Origin: Agrobacterium larrymoorei
Lineage (GTDB): Bacteria; Pseudomonadota; Alphaproteobacteria; Rhizobiales; Rhizobiaceae
Reading direction: 5' to 3'
Assembly (NCBI RefSeq): GCF_013322225.1
Contig: NZ_JAAMFB010000008.1
Span: 1-43,946 of the forward strand
Length of the DNA: 43,946 nt
The position numbers and the translations under genes were made by a program. Positions 8,140 to 16,023 of this stretch are shown piece by piece. The first letter of the stretch is position 1. Every line of letters starts with the position of its first letter. The notes beneath the pieces were generated by a model. That model saw only the letters and a list, made by a program, of their open reading frames with translations, was not told the DNA's origin and did not search any database.

Positions 8140-8363
8140 ACCCCTCACTTGCGATTTCTAACACTTAAGCCCTTACGGGCTAAGATGTTGAAATTGCTTT
8201 CTCTCCCGCAGGGGGAGAGATAAAGTTGCCGCGCCGTTTTGCCTTCTCTCAACGTTTAGAAAAGGTGGGGGCGGTGCGGCTGGTTTACCTCTACCCTTGT
8301 GGGAGAGGAAGAAAAATCATGGTCTTAGCTTCAGCTAAGTCATAGATTTTTCAGGTGAGGGGT
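8140..8363. repeat. Large compound palindromic element (R2), inverted relative to R1
   Basis: The 224-bp element has the same bounding sequences as R1 (ACCCCTCAC at 8140-8148, GTGAGGGGT at 8355-8363). It contains the same modules in reverse order: a GAAATTGC-type arm enclosing an AAGCCCTTACGGGCTT hairpin, CTCTCCCGCAGGGGGAGAG, a diverged core, CTACCCTTGTGGGAGAG, and a terminal TCTTAGCTTCAGCTAAG hairpin. It sits 33 bases after the holin-like gene. The rest of the gap up to feuN (8364-8536) holds no ORF I can support, only an inverted repeat CGTCTGAA/TTCAGACG (8434-8467). Confidence 0.9.
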
Positions 8364-8536
8364 TCATCTCGCGAGCATCATTAATGACTCCCTCAAGCAC
8401 GGACTGTTGATCCCCTTTCCCCAGCCCAAACCCCGTCTGAAGGCCACATTCATTTGCCATTCAGACGCTTTCCGCTACATATTCGATCCAGAATTCGTTT
8501 CGACGTGCATCCAGTTTTTCTGTGGAAGTTTTTGCA

Positions 8537-8806
8537 ATGGCATCACCTCTCATCATCGCGACGCTTGCAGCCGGTTTGTCCGGCTTTCCTGCGCCGCAGG
8601 CTGATTTGCGGGTGGAAGCTGTTGGCGGTCGCTTCATTCAGGTGGCCAGCGATTGTAGCGGGGCGGTCTCCAAGGTGGTGCGTGACACCGGCGGCCAGCT
8701 TCTTTCCGTTTACCCCTCCAATGATGGCCAGTCCTGTGTCGTGACCGTGTTGGTGCAGGGCAATGGCGAGCGCCCGCGCAAGGTGACGATGCGCGTGCCG
8801 ATGTAG
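8537..8806 (+). CDS. feuN: FeuN-like small periplasmic modulator of FeuQ
   Basis: This 89-residue secreted protein has a signal peptide (ASPLIIATLAAGLSGF, cleavage likely after PQA at residue 22) and a short mature domain with two cysteines, C40 and C67, that could form a disulfide. It lies 82 bases before a FeuP-like response regulator. In Sinorhizobium meliloti a small periplasmic protein, FeuN, is encoded beside feuPQ and restrains the FeuQ sensor. Size, export signal and position fit that protein; I rely on context more than on sequence recall. The ATG at 8537 is preferred; a GTG at 8522 would add five residues. Confidence 0.65.
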   Translation: MASPLIIATLAAGLSGFPAPQADLRVEAVGGRFIQVASDCSGAVSKVVRDTGGQLLSVYPSNDGQSCVVTVLVQGNGERPRKVTMRVPM

Positions 8807-8888
8807 CATCGCGCTTTTCAAAATTCTGTTATAGACATGATTTGAAATGCCGGTCTCTGCAGGGCCGGTTGGAATGAAAGGGCGGACG

Positions 8889-9560
8889 ATGCGCATTCTC
8901 GTGGTCGAGGACGACACGAACCTCAATCGGCAACTGACCGACGCGCTGAAAGAAGCGGGTTATGTGGTCGATCAGGCGTTCGACGGCGAAGAGGGGCATT
9001 ATCTCGGCGATACCGAACCCTACGACGCCATCGTACTGGATATCGGCCTGCCACAGATGGACGGTATCACGGTCGTGGAGAAATGGCGGGCAAGCGGCAA
9101 ATCCATGCCGGTCCTCATCCTGACCGCGCGCGACCGCTGGAGCGACAAGGTGGCGGGCATCGATGCCGGTGCCGACGACTATGTGACGAAGCCATTCCAT
9201 GTGGAAGAAGTGCTTGCGCGCGTGCGTGCGCTGATCCGCCGCGCGGCGGGACATGCCTCGTCCGAAATCGTCTGCGGACCGGTGCGGCTCGACACGAAAT
9301 CCTCCAAGGCGACCGTCAACGGTACGACATTGAAACTGACCTCACACGAGTTCCGGCTTCTGTCTTACCTCATGCACCATATGGGCGAAGTGGTATCGCG
9401 CACGGAACTGGTCGAGCACATGTACGATCAGGATTTCGACCGCGATTCCAACACGATCGAGGTGTTCGTTGGACGCCTGCGCAAGAAGCTGGGTGTCGAT
9501 CTGATCGAGACAATCCGCGGTCTTGGCTACCGGATGCAAGCTCCGCAAGATGCGAAGTAA
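8889..9560 (+). CDS. feuP: FeuP-like OmpR/PhoB-family response regulator
   Basis: The 223-residue protein has a receiver domain (RILVVEDDTNLNRQL; phospho-acceptor D51 in IVLDIGLPQMDG; switch lysine in DYVTKPFHVEE) and a C-terminal winged-helix DNA-binding domain (LTSHEFRLLSYLMHH, RDSNTIEVFVGRLRKKLG, IETIRGLGYRM). Length and sequence character match rhizobial FeuP, which controls osmoadaptive functions such as periplasmic cyclic glucan export. Its 3' end overlaps the kinase gene by 11 bases, so the pair is co-translated. The ATG at 8889 starts the receiver domain directly; an upstream in-frame extension is not supported. Confidence 0.8.
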   Translation: MRILVVEDDTNLNRQLTDALKEAGYVVDQAFDGEEGHYLGDTEPYDAIVLDIGLPQMDGITVVEKWRASGKSMPVLILTARDRWSDKVAGIDAGADDYVTKPFHVEEVLARVRALIRRAAGHASSEIVCGPVRLDTKSSKATVNGTTLKLTSHEFRLLSYLMHHMGEVVSRTELVEHMYDQDFDRDSNTIEVFVGRLRKKLGVDLIETIRGLGYRMQAPQDAK

Positions 9561-10950
9561 CTCACTCACCGCCCGCGTTCTGCTGCTGGCCTCGGCATGG
9601 TCCATGCTGGCGCTGGTAGTGATCGCGGTGGTGATATCGACACTCTACCGACAAGGCGTCGAGCGCAGCTTTACAGATTTGCTCCGCGCGCAGCTTTATA
9701 ACGTCATCAACTCCATCACCATTTCCAACGAAAACACGCTGGCGGGCAGCCCGCAGCTGGGCGACCTGCGGTTTTCGCAGCCCGATACCGGCTGGTACTG
9801 GGTGGTGGAGCCGCTGGGCAATTTCCAGACGGCACCCCTGGTTTCATCTTCGCTCGGCGTGGCGACGCTGCCGGTACCGAGCATTTTGGATGCGCCCTTC
9901 GATAATCGCTATGAGCGCTATTACACCGTGACGGACGAGGCAGGTAACAGCGTTCAGGTGGCGGAAACGGAAGTCGTGCTGGACGGCGAGGGCCGGGCGG
10001 CACGGTTTCGCGTGACGGGCAATCTCAATGTCGTCGAACAGGATGTCAGCGATTTCTCCAACAGCCTTTATTTGGCGCTTGCCGTGTTCGGTGTCGGCAG
10101 TCTCGTCGTCAATGGTCTCGCCATTCTCTATAGTCTAAGGCCGCTCGATCAAGCGCGTGTGGCGCTCGGCAAGATACGCGGAGGTGAGGCGGAAAGTCTG
10201 GAGGGTGATTTCCCGCGCGAAATCCAGCCGCTGGCCAATGAGGTCAATGCACTGATCGACAGCAACCGCCGCATCGTGGAACGGGCCCGTATGCAGGTCG
10301 GCAACCTCGCGCATTCGTTGAAAACGCCGATTGCCGTGCTGTTGAACGAGGCACGCACGCTGGACAGCCAGCATGGCGACCTGGTGCGGGCGCAGGCGGA
10401 TGCGATGCAGGCGCAGGTTCAGTCCTATCTTTCCCGCGCCCGTATCGCCGCGCAACGCGGTTCGATTCTCGCGCGAGCCGAGGCTGATCCTGCGCTGGAA
10501 CGGCTGGTGCGTGTGATGCGCCGCCTGAACCCTGACAAGCAGTTTGAGCTGGACATGCGTGAGCCCGGAACGGTGCTTGCGATGGAGCAGCAGGATCTGG
10601 AAGAGGTGGTCGGCAACCTGCTGGAAAATGCCGCGCGATTTGCCCAGACGAAGGTGGTCGTCTGCATCGAATCCGGCTCTCACCCGTCTTCCGACCCGGA
10701 AGTGACGCGGCGCGCATGGGTGACGCTGACGGTGGAGGACGATGGGCCGGGGCTGGAGCCAGATCAGATCACCGAAGCGATGAAGCGCGGCAAGAGGCTG
10801 GACGAAAGCAAGCCCGGTACGGGGCTTGGTCTGTCCATCGTCAGCGAAGTAGTCTCCGAATACCATGGCAAGTTTGCGATGTCGCGAAGCAACATGGGCG
10901 GATTAAAGGCAGAGCTATTGCTGCCGGGCCTTTCGAAAGAGCTTGCGTAA
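9550..10950 (+). CDS. feuQ: FeuQ-like membrane sensor histidine kinase
   Basis: The 466-residue kinase has TM1 at about residues 11-31 (LLLASAWSMLALVVIAVVIS), a periplasmic sensor of about 135 residues, TM2 at about 170-195, then DHp and ATPase domains. The phospho-acceptor is H255 in NLAHSLKTPIAVL; N-box NLLENAARFA and G-boxes VEDDGPGLEP and GTGLGLSIVSE are intact. It belongs to the PhoQ-like kinases. In rhizobia FeuQ senses periplasmic conditions and is held in check by FeuN. The ATG at 9550 overlaps the end of feuP; an upstream TTG at 9523 is less likely. All catalytic motifs are present. Confidence 0.8.
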   Translation: MRSNSLTARVLLLASAWSMLALVVIAVVISTLYRQGVERSFTDLLRAQLYNVINSITISNENTLAGSPQLGDLRFSQPDTGWYWVVEPLGNFQTAPLVSSSLGVATLPVPSILDAPFDNRYERYYTVTDEAGNSVQVAETEVVLDGEGRAARFRVTGNLNVVEQDVSDFSNSLYLALAVFGVGSLVVNGLAILYSLRPLDQARVALGKIRGGEAESLEGDFPREIQPLANEVNALIDSNRRIVERARMQVGNLAHSLKTPIAVLLNEARTLDSQHGDLVRAQADAMQAQVQSYLSRARIAAQRGSILARAEADPALERLVRVMRRLNPDKQFELDMREPGTVLAMEQQDLEEVVGNLLENAARFAQTKVVVCIESGSHPSSDPEVTRRAWVTLTVEDDGPGLEPDQITEAMKRGKRLDESKPGTGLGLSIVSEVVSEYHGKFAMSRSNMGGLKAELLLPGLSKELA

Positions 10951-10999
10951 GCTTTCAAAAAAAGCAAAAAAATTCAACGAATAACAGGGCCGCGGATGA

Positions 11000-11485
11000 A
11001 TGCGGTTTACAAGGAGCATGGTGTTGGTTGACGTGGTGTGCAGTGCCGGTTTTGCAAGGATGGGCTCGGTGGTGTCGCGCCCGGCGGTGTTTTCGCTGAT
11101 TTGCCTTTCAGTGCTGAGCTCCTGCACCACATCGGACACGCGCATTACCGGCGGCGGTTTGTTGGGGCGCGGTGCGGCGTCTTCGACGCCTTATATTTCC
11201 AGCCTGCAGGGCGGGATCGTTTCCAGAAGTGGCATCCAGCTGGATCGTGGTGACTTCAACAAGGCGCTGGAAGCGGAATATCGCGCGCTGGAAACCGCAC
11301 CCGGCGGACAGGCCGTGGCATGGAAGGGCGATGCAAGCGGTGAAGTCGTCGCCAACGCGCCCTATCAGGTCGGCAATCAGAACTGCCGCCAGTATTCGCA
11401 CACCGTGAAGCAGGATGGACGCGAGGCGAAGGTGCGCGGCGCTGCCTGTCGCAATACGGACGGTACCTGGACGCCGCTGACGTAA
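11000..11485 (+). CDS. Outer-membrane lipoprotein, RT0821/Lpp0805 surface-protein type
   Basis: The product has a lipobox (LSVLSSC) after a hydrophobic stretch (RPAVFSLICLSVLSSC), so the mature protein would be a lipid-anchored envelope protein of about 120 residues. The mature part contains glycine-rich segments and a C-terminal domain (EYRALETAPGGQAVAWKG, NCRQYSHTV, GAACRNTDGTWTPL) typical of alpha-proteobacterial surface antigens of the RT0821/Lpp0805 or 17-kDa type. The start is uncertain: ATG 11000, ATG 11018 (AAGGAG too close upstream) or ATG 11060, which gives a conventional 22-residue lipoprotein signal. It follows feuQ by about 50 bases and may be co-transcribed. Function beyond envelope localisation is unknown. 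Confidence 0.7.
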   Translation: MRFTRSMVLVDVVCSAGFARMGSVVSRPAVFSLICLSVLSSCTTSDTRITGGGLLGRGAASSTPYISSLQGGIVSRSGIQLDRGDFNKALEAEYRALETAPGGQAVAWKGDASGEVVANAPYQVGNQNCRQYSHTVKQDGREAKVRGAACRNTDGTWTPLT

Positions 11486-11551
11486 GAGCGTTCAGTTTAC
11501 GTATTGCTGAGCGCAGCTCCCGGCGTGGCTTGGTGTATCGGCATGCGCGAC

Positions 11552-11565
11552 TTGACGTATATCAA
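11552..11565. promoter_or_regulatory. FNR/FixK-type box upstream of the cytochrome c maturation operon
   Basis: The sequence TTGACGTATATCAA fits the FNR/FixK/Anr dyad TTGAT-N4-ATCAA with one change (T to C at the fifth base). It lies about 110 bases upstream of ccmI, in the 190-base gap after the lipoprotein gene. An activator centred at -41.5 would place the transcription start near 11600. Oxygen-limited induction of cytochrome c maturation is plausible in rhizobia; regulation here is inferred from the motif. Confidence 0.6.
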
Positions 11566-11675
11566 GGCGCGCGAGCGGCCTCTGATCCAGAACAATTGCG
11601 GCATACTGCCTCAAATTCATGTCATCCCTCTGGGGCTTATTTCAAAGCGGTCCGCATTCGAGTAATTGAATCACC

Positions 11676-12824
11676 ATGTTCTGGATCATCGTTGCCGTAT
11701 TGACGGCTGTCGTCGCCATTTTTCTCACTCGTCCACTGATGCGCAGCGGGCAAGTCGCCGCCGTGGCTGACCGCGAGGGCGAGGTCGCCGTCTATAGAGA
11801 CCAACTTTCCGAGTTGCAGCGGGAGCGCGACTCCGGCCTGATCGGCGAGACGGAAGCCGAATATGCGCGTGCGGAAATCGGGCGGCGACTTCTGGCGGCG
11901 GCATCCGGCAAAAGCGAGGGTACAGATGGTTCTGCTCCACGCAGGCACAACCGCATCGCGACGTTTGTTACCGTGCTGCTGCCGCTGACGGGGCTCTGTC
12001 TTTACCTCTATATGGGCAGTCCGGAGCGACCGGACATGCCGCTGCAAGCACGTCTTGAAAACCCCGGCAACGACATGAATTTGTTGATCGCAAGGGCGGA
12101 GCGACATCTGGCGCAGAACCCGAATGATGGCGCGGGATGGGACGTTCTGGCGCCGATCTATTTCAAGACTCTTCGCCTTGGCGATGCGGAAATGGCGTAT
12201 CGCAACGCGATCCGTATCATGGGCGAAAGCCCGGAGCGTCTGACGGGGCTGGGCGAAACACTGGTTGCGGCGAATGAGGGCATCGTGGTCGAGGATGCGC
12301 GCTCCGCATTTGCCGATGCCGAGAAGATGCGGCCCGGAAATCCGCGCGCGCAGTTCTATCTGGCGCTGGCGCTGGAGCAGGCGGGCAAGATGGTGGAAGC
12401 GCGTGAGGCCTTTGACAATATCCTGAAGGCATCTCCTGCCGGTGCGCCGTGGATACCTTTGGTGCAGGCGCATTTGCAGGCGACTGGTGGAGACACCGCA
12501 ATCGCTGCTGCGCCGCAGCCTGAAGCGCCGGGTAATCCAAGCGCACAGGACATCGCTGCTGCCAACGATATGACACCCGCAGACCGTCAGGCGATGATCG
12601 CCGGTATGGTGGAGAGCCTGGACGCAAAGCTGAAGGAAAATCCCGACAATTTCGAAGGCTGGATGCGACTGGTGCGCTCCTACGCGATGTTGAAGGATGC
12701 AGACAAAGCGAAGGAAGCGTTGCAGAGTGGCCTCAAGGTTTTTCCGCCTGCGGGCGAGCAGGGCAAGCAGCTTCTGGCGCTGGCGCGTGAGTTGGGTGTC
12801 GCGGCAGATGGAGTAACGCAATGA
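11676..12824 (+). CDS. ccmI: c-type cytochrome biogenesis protein CcmI (CycH)
   Basis: The 382-residue protein begins with a transmembrane helix ([20 protein letters not shown]), a cytoplasmic segment with [17 protein letters not shown] and AEIGRRLL, a second helix (about residues 89-110, [18 protein letters not shown]), then a periplasmic TPR region ([48 protein letters not shown]). CcmI holds apocytochrome c for haem attachment by CcmF/CcmH. Its stop overlaps the ccmE start (ATGA). It is the first gene of the cycHJKL arrangement seen in rhizobia. The Shine-Dalgarno is weak; the FNR-type box lies upstream. Confidence 0.93.
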   Translation: MFWIIVAVLTAVVAIFLTRPLMRSGQVAAVADREGEVAVYRDQLSELQRERDSGLIGETEAEYARAEIGRRLLAAASGKSEGTDGSAPRRHNRIATFVTVLLPLTGLCLYLYMGSPERPDMPLQARLENPGNDMNLLIARAERHLAQNPNDGAGWDVLAPIYFKTLRLGDAEMAYRNAIRIMGESPERLTGLGETLVAANEGIVVEDARSAFADAEKMRPGNPRAQFYLALALEQAGKMVEAREAFDNILKASPAGAPWIPLVQAHLQATGGDTAIAAAPQPEAPGNPSAQDIAAANDMTPADRQAMIAGMVESLDAKLKENPDNFEGWMRLVRSYAMLKDADKAKEALQSGLKVFPPAGEQGKQLLALARELGVAADGVTQ

Positions 12825-13288
12825 CACGCAAGCAGAAGAGACTGGCCATCATCGGTGGTGGTATGGGCTTCATCATGATCGCGGCCTTTCTGGTGATGTT
12901 CGCCTTCGGTCAGTCCATCGCCTATTTCTACATGCCTGCGGACCTTGAAAAGACCGCCGTTGCGCCCGGAACGCGCATCCGTTTGGGCGGGCTGGTGGCT
13001 GAAGGGTCGGTCAAACGCGGCGAAGGGCGCACGGTGAGTTTTGCCGTGACGGACGGTTCCGGCACTGTGCCGGTGAGCTACACCGGCATCCTGCCCGACC
13101 TGTTTCGCGAGGGCCAGGGCGTGGTGACGGAAGGCGTGTTCGATGCGACGACGCATTCCTTCATGGCCGATAGCGTGCTGGCAAAGCACGATGAAAACTA
13201 CATGCCGAAGGAAGTTGCCGACCGCCTGAAGGATCAGGGTCTATGGCAACAGGACGGGCAGGGCGGAAAAACCGGGGCGACGCAATGA
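12821..13288 (+). CDS. ccmE: Haem chaperone CcmE (CycJ)
   Basis: The 155-residue protein is CcmE: a basic N-terminus, one membrane anchor ([20 protein letters not shown]), and a periplasmic OB-fold ([31 protein letters not shown]). The covalent haem-binding histidine is H123 in [10 protein letters not shown]. It accepts haem in the periplasm and passes it to the CcmF/CcmH lyase. The C-terminal tail is Gln/Gly-rich and disordered, as is usual. The gene overlaps ccmI and ccmF by ATGA at both ends, so the operon is translationally coupled. Confidence 0.96.
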   Translation: MTRKQKRLAIIGGGMGFIMIAAFLVMFAFGQSIAYFYMPADLEKTAVAPGTRIRLGGLVAEGSVKRGEGRTVSFAVTDGSGTVPVSYTGILPDLFREGQGVVTEGVFDATTHSFMADSVLAKHDENYMPKEVADRLKDQGLWQQDGQGGKTGATQ

Positions 13289-15276
13289 TTACGGAAATCG
13301 GTCATTATTCCCTCATTCTGGCTCTCGCCGTATCGCTCGTCGTTTCGGTCCTGCCGGTCATCGGCGCGCGCCGCAACGACCGGGCGCTGATGGATCTCGC
13401 GCCGGTCGGTTCCGTGCTGATGTTCCTGCTTGTCGGACTGTCCTTCGCGGCGTTGACGCACGCCTATGTCGTCTCCGATTTCTCGCTGAAGAACGTCTTC
13501 GAAAATTCTCATTCGCTGATGCCGATGCTCTATAAATGGACCGGTGTGTGGGGCAACCATGAAGGGTCCATGCTTCTGTGGCTGTTGATCCTCGTGCTGT
13601 TCAGCGCGCTGGTGGCCGTCTATGGTCGCAATCTGCCCGACACGCTGCGGGCGAATGTGCTGGCTGTGCAGGCATGGGTAACGACGGCGTTTCTGCTGTT
13701 CATTCTCTTGACTTCCAACCCGTTTGCGCGGCTTGATCCGGTGCCTGCCGAGGGGCAGGACCTGAACCCGATCCTTCAGGATTTCGGTCTGGCGATCCAC
13801 CCGCCGCTGCTCTATCTCGGCTATGTCGGCTTTTCCGTCTGTTTCTCCTTTGCGGTGGCGGCGCTGATCGAAGGGCGTATCGATGCGGCGTGGGCGCGCT
13901 GGGTGCGGCCATGGACGCTGGCCGCATGGACCTTCCTTACCGCAGGTATTTCAATGGGTTCCTACTGGGCCTATTACGAACTAGGCTGGGGTGGCTGGTG
14001 GTTCTGGGACCCGGTGGAAAACGCATCCTTCATGCCGTGGCTCGCGGGAACCGCACTGTTGCATTCCGCGCTGGTGATGGAAAAGCGCGAGGCGCTGAAA
14101 ATCTGGACCGTGCTTCTGGCAATCATGACGTTTTCGCTGTCACTGCTCGGGACCTTCCTCGTGCGCTCTGGCGTGCTGACCTCGGTCCATGCCTTTGCGA
14201 CCGATCCGAGCCGGGGCATTTTCATCCTCTGCATATTGATGATCTTCATCGGCGGTGCGTTTTCGCTGTTTGCATGGCGTGCGCCGACGCTGAAGGCGGG
14301 CGGGCTCTTCGCGCCGATTTCGCGTGAGGGGGCGCTGGTTCTCAACAACCTGATCCTGACCGTTTCCACCGCAACCGTGCTGATCGGTACGCTCTATCCG
14401 CTGGTGCTGGAAACGTTGACGGGGAACAAAGTTTCGGTGGGTGCGCCTTTCTTCAATCTGACATTCGGGTTGCTGATGATCCCCATCCTGATTGTGACTC
14501 CGTTCGGGCCGATGCTGGCGTGGAAACGAGGCGATCTGCTGGGTGCGTTTCAAAGGCTCTATGTAGCGGCGGCACTTGCGGCGATGGCTGGGCTTGCGCT
14601 GTGGTACATCGAGAACGGTGGCCCGGTTCTGGCGGCACTTGGCATTGCTGCCGGGTTCTGGTTGATTTTCGGCGCGATGGCCGATCTCTGGTATCGCGCC
14701 AATTTCGGTAAGCTCGCGCTCGGCATTGCATGGCGACGATTGAAAGGCCTGCCGCGTTCCGCCTTCGGCACGGCGCTCGCCCATATCGGCCTTGGTGTGA
14801 CCGTGCTTGGTATCGTTATCGTCACCACCTTCGAGACGGAAACCGTGGTCGAGATGAAGCAGGGTATGACCGTCGAGGCGGGCGGATACAGCCTCACCTT
14901 CGATGGTATGCGCCATCATGTCGGGCAGAATTACACCGAGGATCGGGGCCACTTCACCGCCCGCAAGAGCGGCATCGAGGTGGCCGATGTCTGGTCGTCC
15001 AAACGGCTCTATACGGCGCGCCGCATGCCGACGACCGAGGCGGGAATCATGACCTTCGGGCTCTCGCAGCTTTACGTTTCGCTTGGCGACCCGATGGATG
15101 ACGGTGGCATCGTGGTTCGCATATGGTGGAAGCCGTTCATCCTGTGCATATGGGGCGGAACGGTATTCATGATGATCGGCGGGTTCGTTTCGCTTTCCGA
15201 TAGACGCCTACGGGTAGGGGCGCCAAGCCGAAAGGCAAAGGCGGCGAAAGCGCCTGTGTTGGGGGCGGCGGAATGA
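13285..15276 (+). CDS. ccmF: Cytochrome c haem lyase subunit CcmF (CycK)
   Basis: The 663-residue polytopic membrane protein carries the WWD haem-handling motif ([19 protein letters not shown], about residues 234-252) and the family segments [32 protein letters not shown] and [18 protein letters not shown]. The C-terminal periplasmic domain starts near [19 protein letters not shown]. CcmF takes haem from CcmE, reduces it and ligates it to apocytochrome c together with CcmH and CcmI. The ATG at 13285 overlaps the ccmE stop. Its own TGA overlaps an ATG at 15273, the ancestral-looking start point of ccmH. Confidence 0.96.
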   Translation: MITEIGHYSLILALAVSLVVSVLPVIGARRNDRALMDLAPVGSVLMFLLVGLSFAALTHAYVVSDFSLKNVFENSHSLMPMLYKWTGVWGNHEGSMLLWLLILVLFSALVAVYGRNLPDTLRANVLAVQAWVTTAFLLFILLTSNPFARLDPVPAEGQDLNPILQDFGLAIHPPLLYLGYVGFSVCFSFAVAALIEGRIDAAWARWVRPWTLAAWTFLTAGISMGSYWAYYELGWGGWWFWDPVENASFMPWLAGTALLHSALVMEKREALKIWTVLLAIMTFSLSLLGTFLVRSGVLTSVHAFATDPSRGIFILCILMIFIGGAFSLFAWRAPTLKAGGLFAPISREGALVLNNLILTVSTATVLIGTLYPLVLETLTGNKVSVGAPFFNLTFGLLMIPILIVTPFGPMLAWKRGDLLGAFQRLYVAAALAAMAGLALWYIENGGPVLAALGIAAGFWLIFGAMADLWYRANFGKLALGIAWRRLKGLPRSAFGTALAHIGLGVTVLGIVIVTTFETETVVEMKQGMTVEAGGYSLTFDGMRHHVGQNYTEDRGHFTARKSGIEVADVWSSKRLYTARRMPTTEAGIMTFGLSQLYVSLGDPMDDGGIVVRIWWKPFILCIWGGTVFMMIGGFVSLSDRRLRVGAPSRKAKAAKAPVLGAAE

Positions 15277-15294
15277 GACGCCTCCGATCTCCCT

Positions 15295-15404
15295 CATTCC
15301 TGTGCTCGTTACAGGAAACCAGTGCGTCCAAGTCCTTGGACGCAAAAGAGTCTTCTCCGGCGCGGACGCGCCTGCGCTGGATTCCTGTGACGAGCACAGG
15401 AATG
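15295..15404. repeat. Rhizobial palindromic element inserted at the 5' end of ccmH
   Basis: The outer arms CATTCCTGTGCTCGTTACAG (extending to 15317) and TTCCTGTGACGAGCACAGGA (15382-15404) form a 23-bp inverted repeat with one mismatch. Inside is a perfect hairpin, GCGTCCAAGTCCTTGGACGC (15324-15343), and a GC-rich stretch. Elements of this type recur in rhizobial genomes. It lies between the ATGA junction of ccmF and the ATG at 15402, stays in frame with ccmH, and its right arm supplies the AGGA and the ATG. Confidence 0.88.
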
Positions 15405-15866
15405 AGGAGAATAGGAGCGAGGTTTTCACTCCTTCTCATGCTCCTGTTCTCGACCCTCCCCGCATTTGCCTTCAATCCCGACGAGGTTCTATCTGACCCG
15501 GCGCTCGAAGCCCGCGCACGGAATTTGACCGTGCAACTGCGCTGCATGGTGTGCCAGAACCAGTCCATCGATGACAGTAATGCGGAGTTGGCGCGCGATC
15601 TTCGCGTGCTGGTGCGCGAGCGTCTGACGCAAGGCGATAGCAACGAGGCCGTGCTGGATTACGTCGTTTCGCGTTACGGTGAGTTCGTGCTGTTGAAGCC
15701 GCGCCTCAGCGCCAGAACAGTGCTTCTGTGGGGTGCGCCGATTGGGCTCATTCTCGTCGGCATCTTTGCGGTTTTCATCTTTACGCGCCGAAGGGCAGCA
15801 TTGCCGGAAGGGCAAAAGCTGACGGTCGATGAAGAGAGACGTATCCAAGAGCTCCTTCAAAAATAA
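15402..15866 (+). CDS. ccmH: Cytochrome c maturation thiol protein CcmH (CycL)
   Basis: From ATG 15402 the product is 154 residues with a signal peptide ([16 protein letters not shown]), the thioredoxin-like motif [11 protein letters not shown] (C48, C51), conserved [11 protein letters not shown] and [14 protein letters not shown], and a C-terminal membrane anchor ([21 protein letters not shown]). It reduces apocytochrome c cysteines and forms the haem lyase with CcmF. The frame is also open from ATG 15273, which overlaps the ccmF stop and would add 43 residues encoded by a palindromic repeat in front of the signal peptide. The later start is preferred because it restores a normal signal sequence and has AGGA upstream. 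Confidence 0.93.
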   Translation: MRRIGARFSLLLMLLFSTLPAFAFNPDEVLSDPALEARARNLTVQLRCMVCQNQSIDDSNAELARDLRVLVRERLTQGDSNEAVLDYVVSRYGEFVLLKPRLSARTVLLWGAPIGLILVGIFAVFIFTRRRAALPEGQKLTVDEERRIQELLQK

Positions 15867-15955
15867 CAGCTTAGCACGTTCGTTCGAATCCTTTTGCCAA
15901 CATTACGGATTTTTCATTCCTCAGACACTTCGTTGTAAGGTGAGGGCTCCTATAT

Positions 15956-16015
15956 CTTTCTTCATCCACCGCTTTCCCGGTTTCGCCGGGTTCCAGTCTG
16001 AATGAAGAAAGAAGG
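15956..16015 (+). promoter_or_regulatory. Structured degP leader covering the ribosome binding site region
   Basis: A long stem can form between CTTTCTTCAT (15956-15965) and ATGAAGAAAG (16002-16011), enclosing a stable hairpin CCCGG-TTTCG-CCGGG (15976-15990). The 3' arm runs into the degP Shine-Dalgarno (AGAAGG, 16010-16015), eight bases before the ATG. Pairing could limit ribosome access and melt under heat. This is a structural reading of the sequence; a thermosensor role is inference. Confidence 0.5.
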
Positions 16016-16023
16016 TAGTACCC

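Noticed and set aside
10941..10975. Hairpin GCTTGCGTAAGC followed by an A-run at the end of feuQ
   Set aside because: The stem is only four base pairs and the run is A rather than T on the coding strand; no minus-strand gene would use it.
15295..15404. CRISPR-like repeat
   Set aside because: There is one inverted pair and one inner hairpin, not regularly spaced direct repeats; it is a palindromic mobile-type element.
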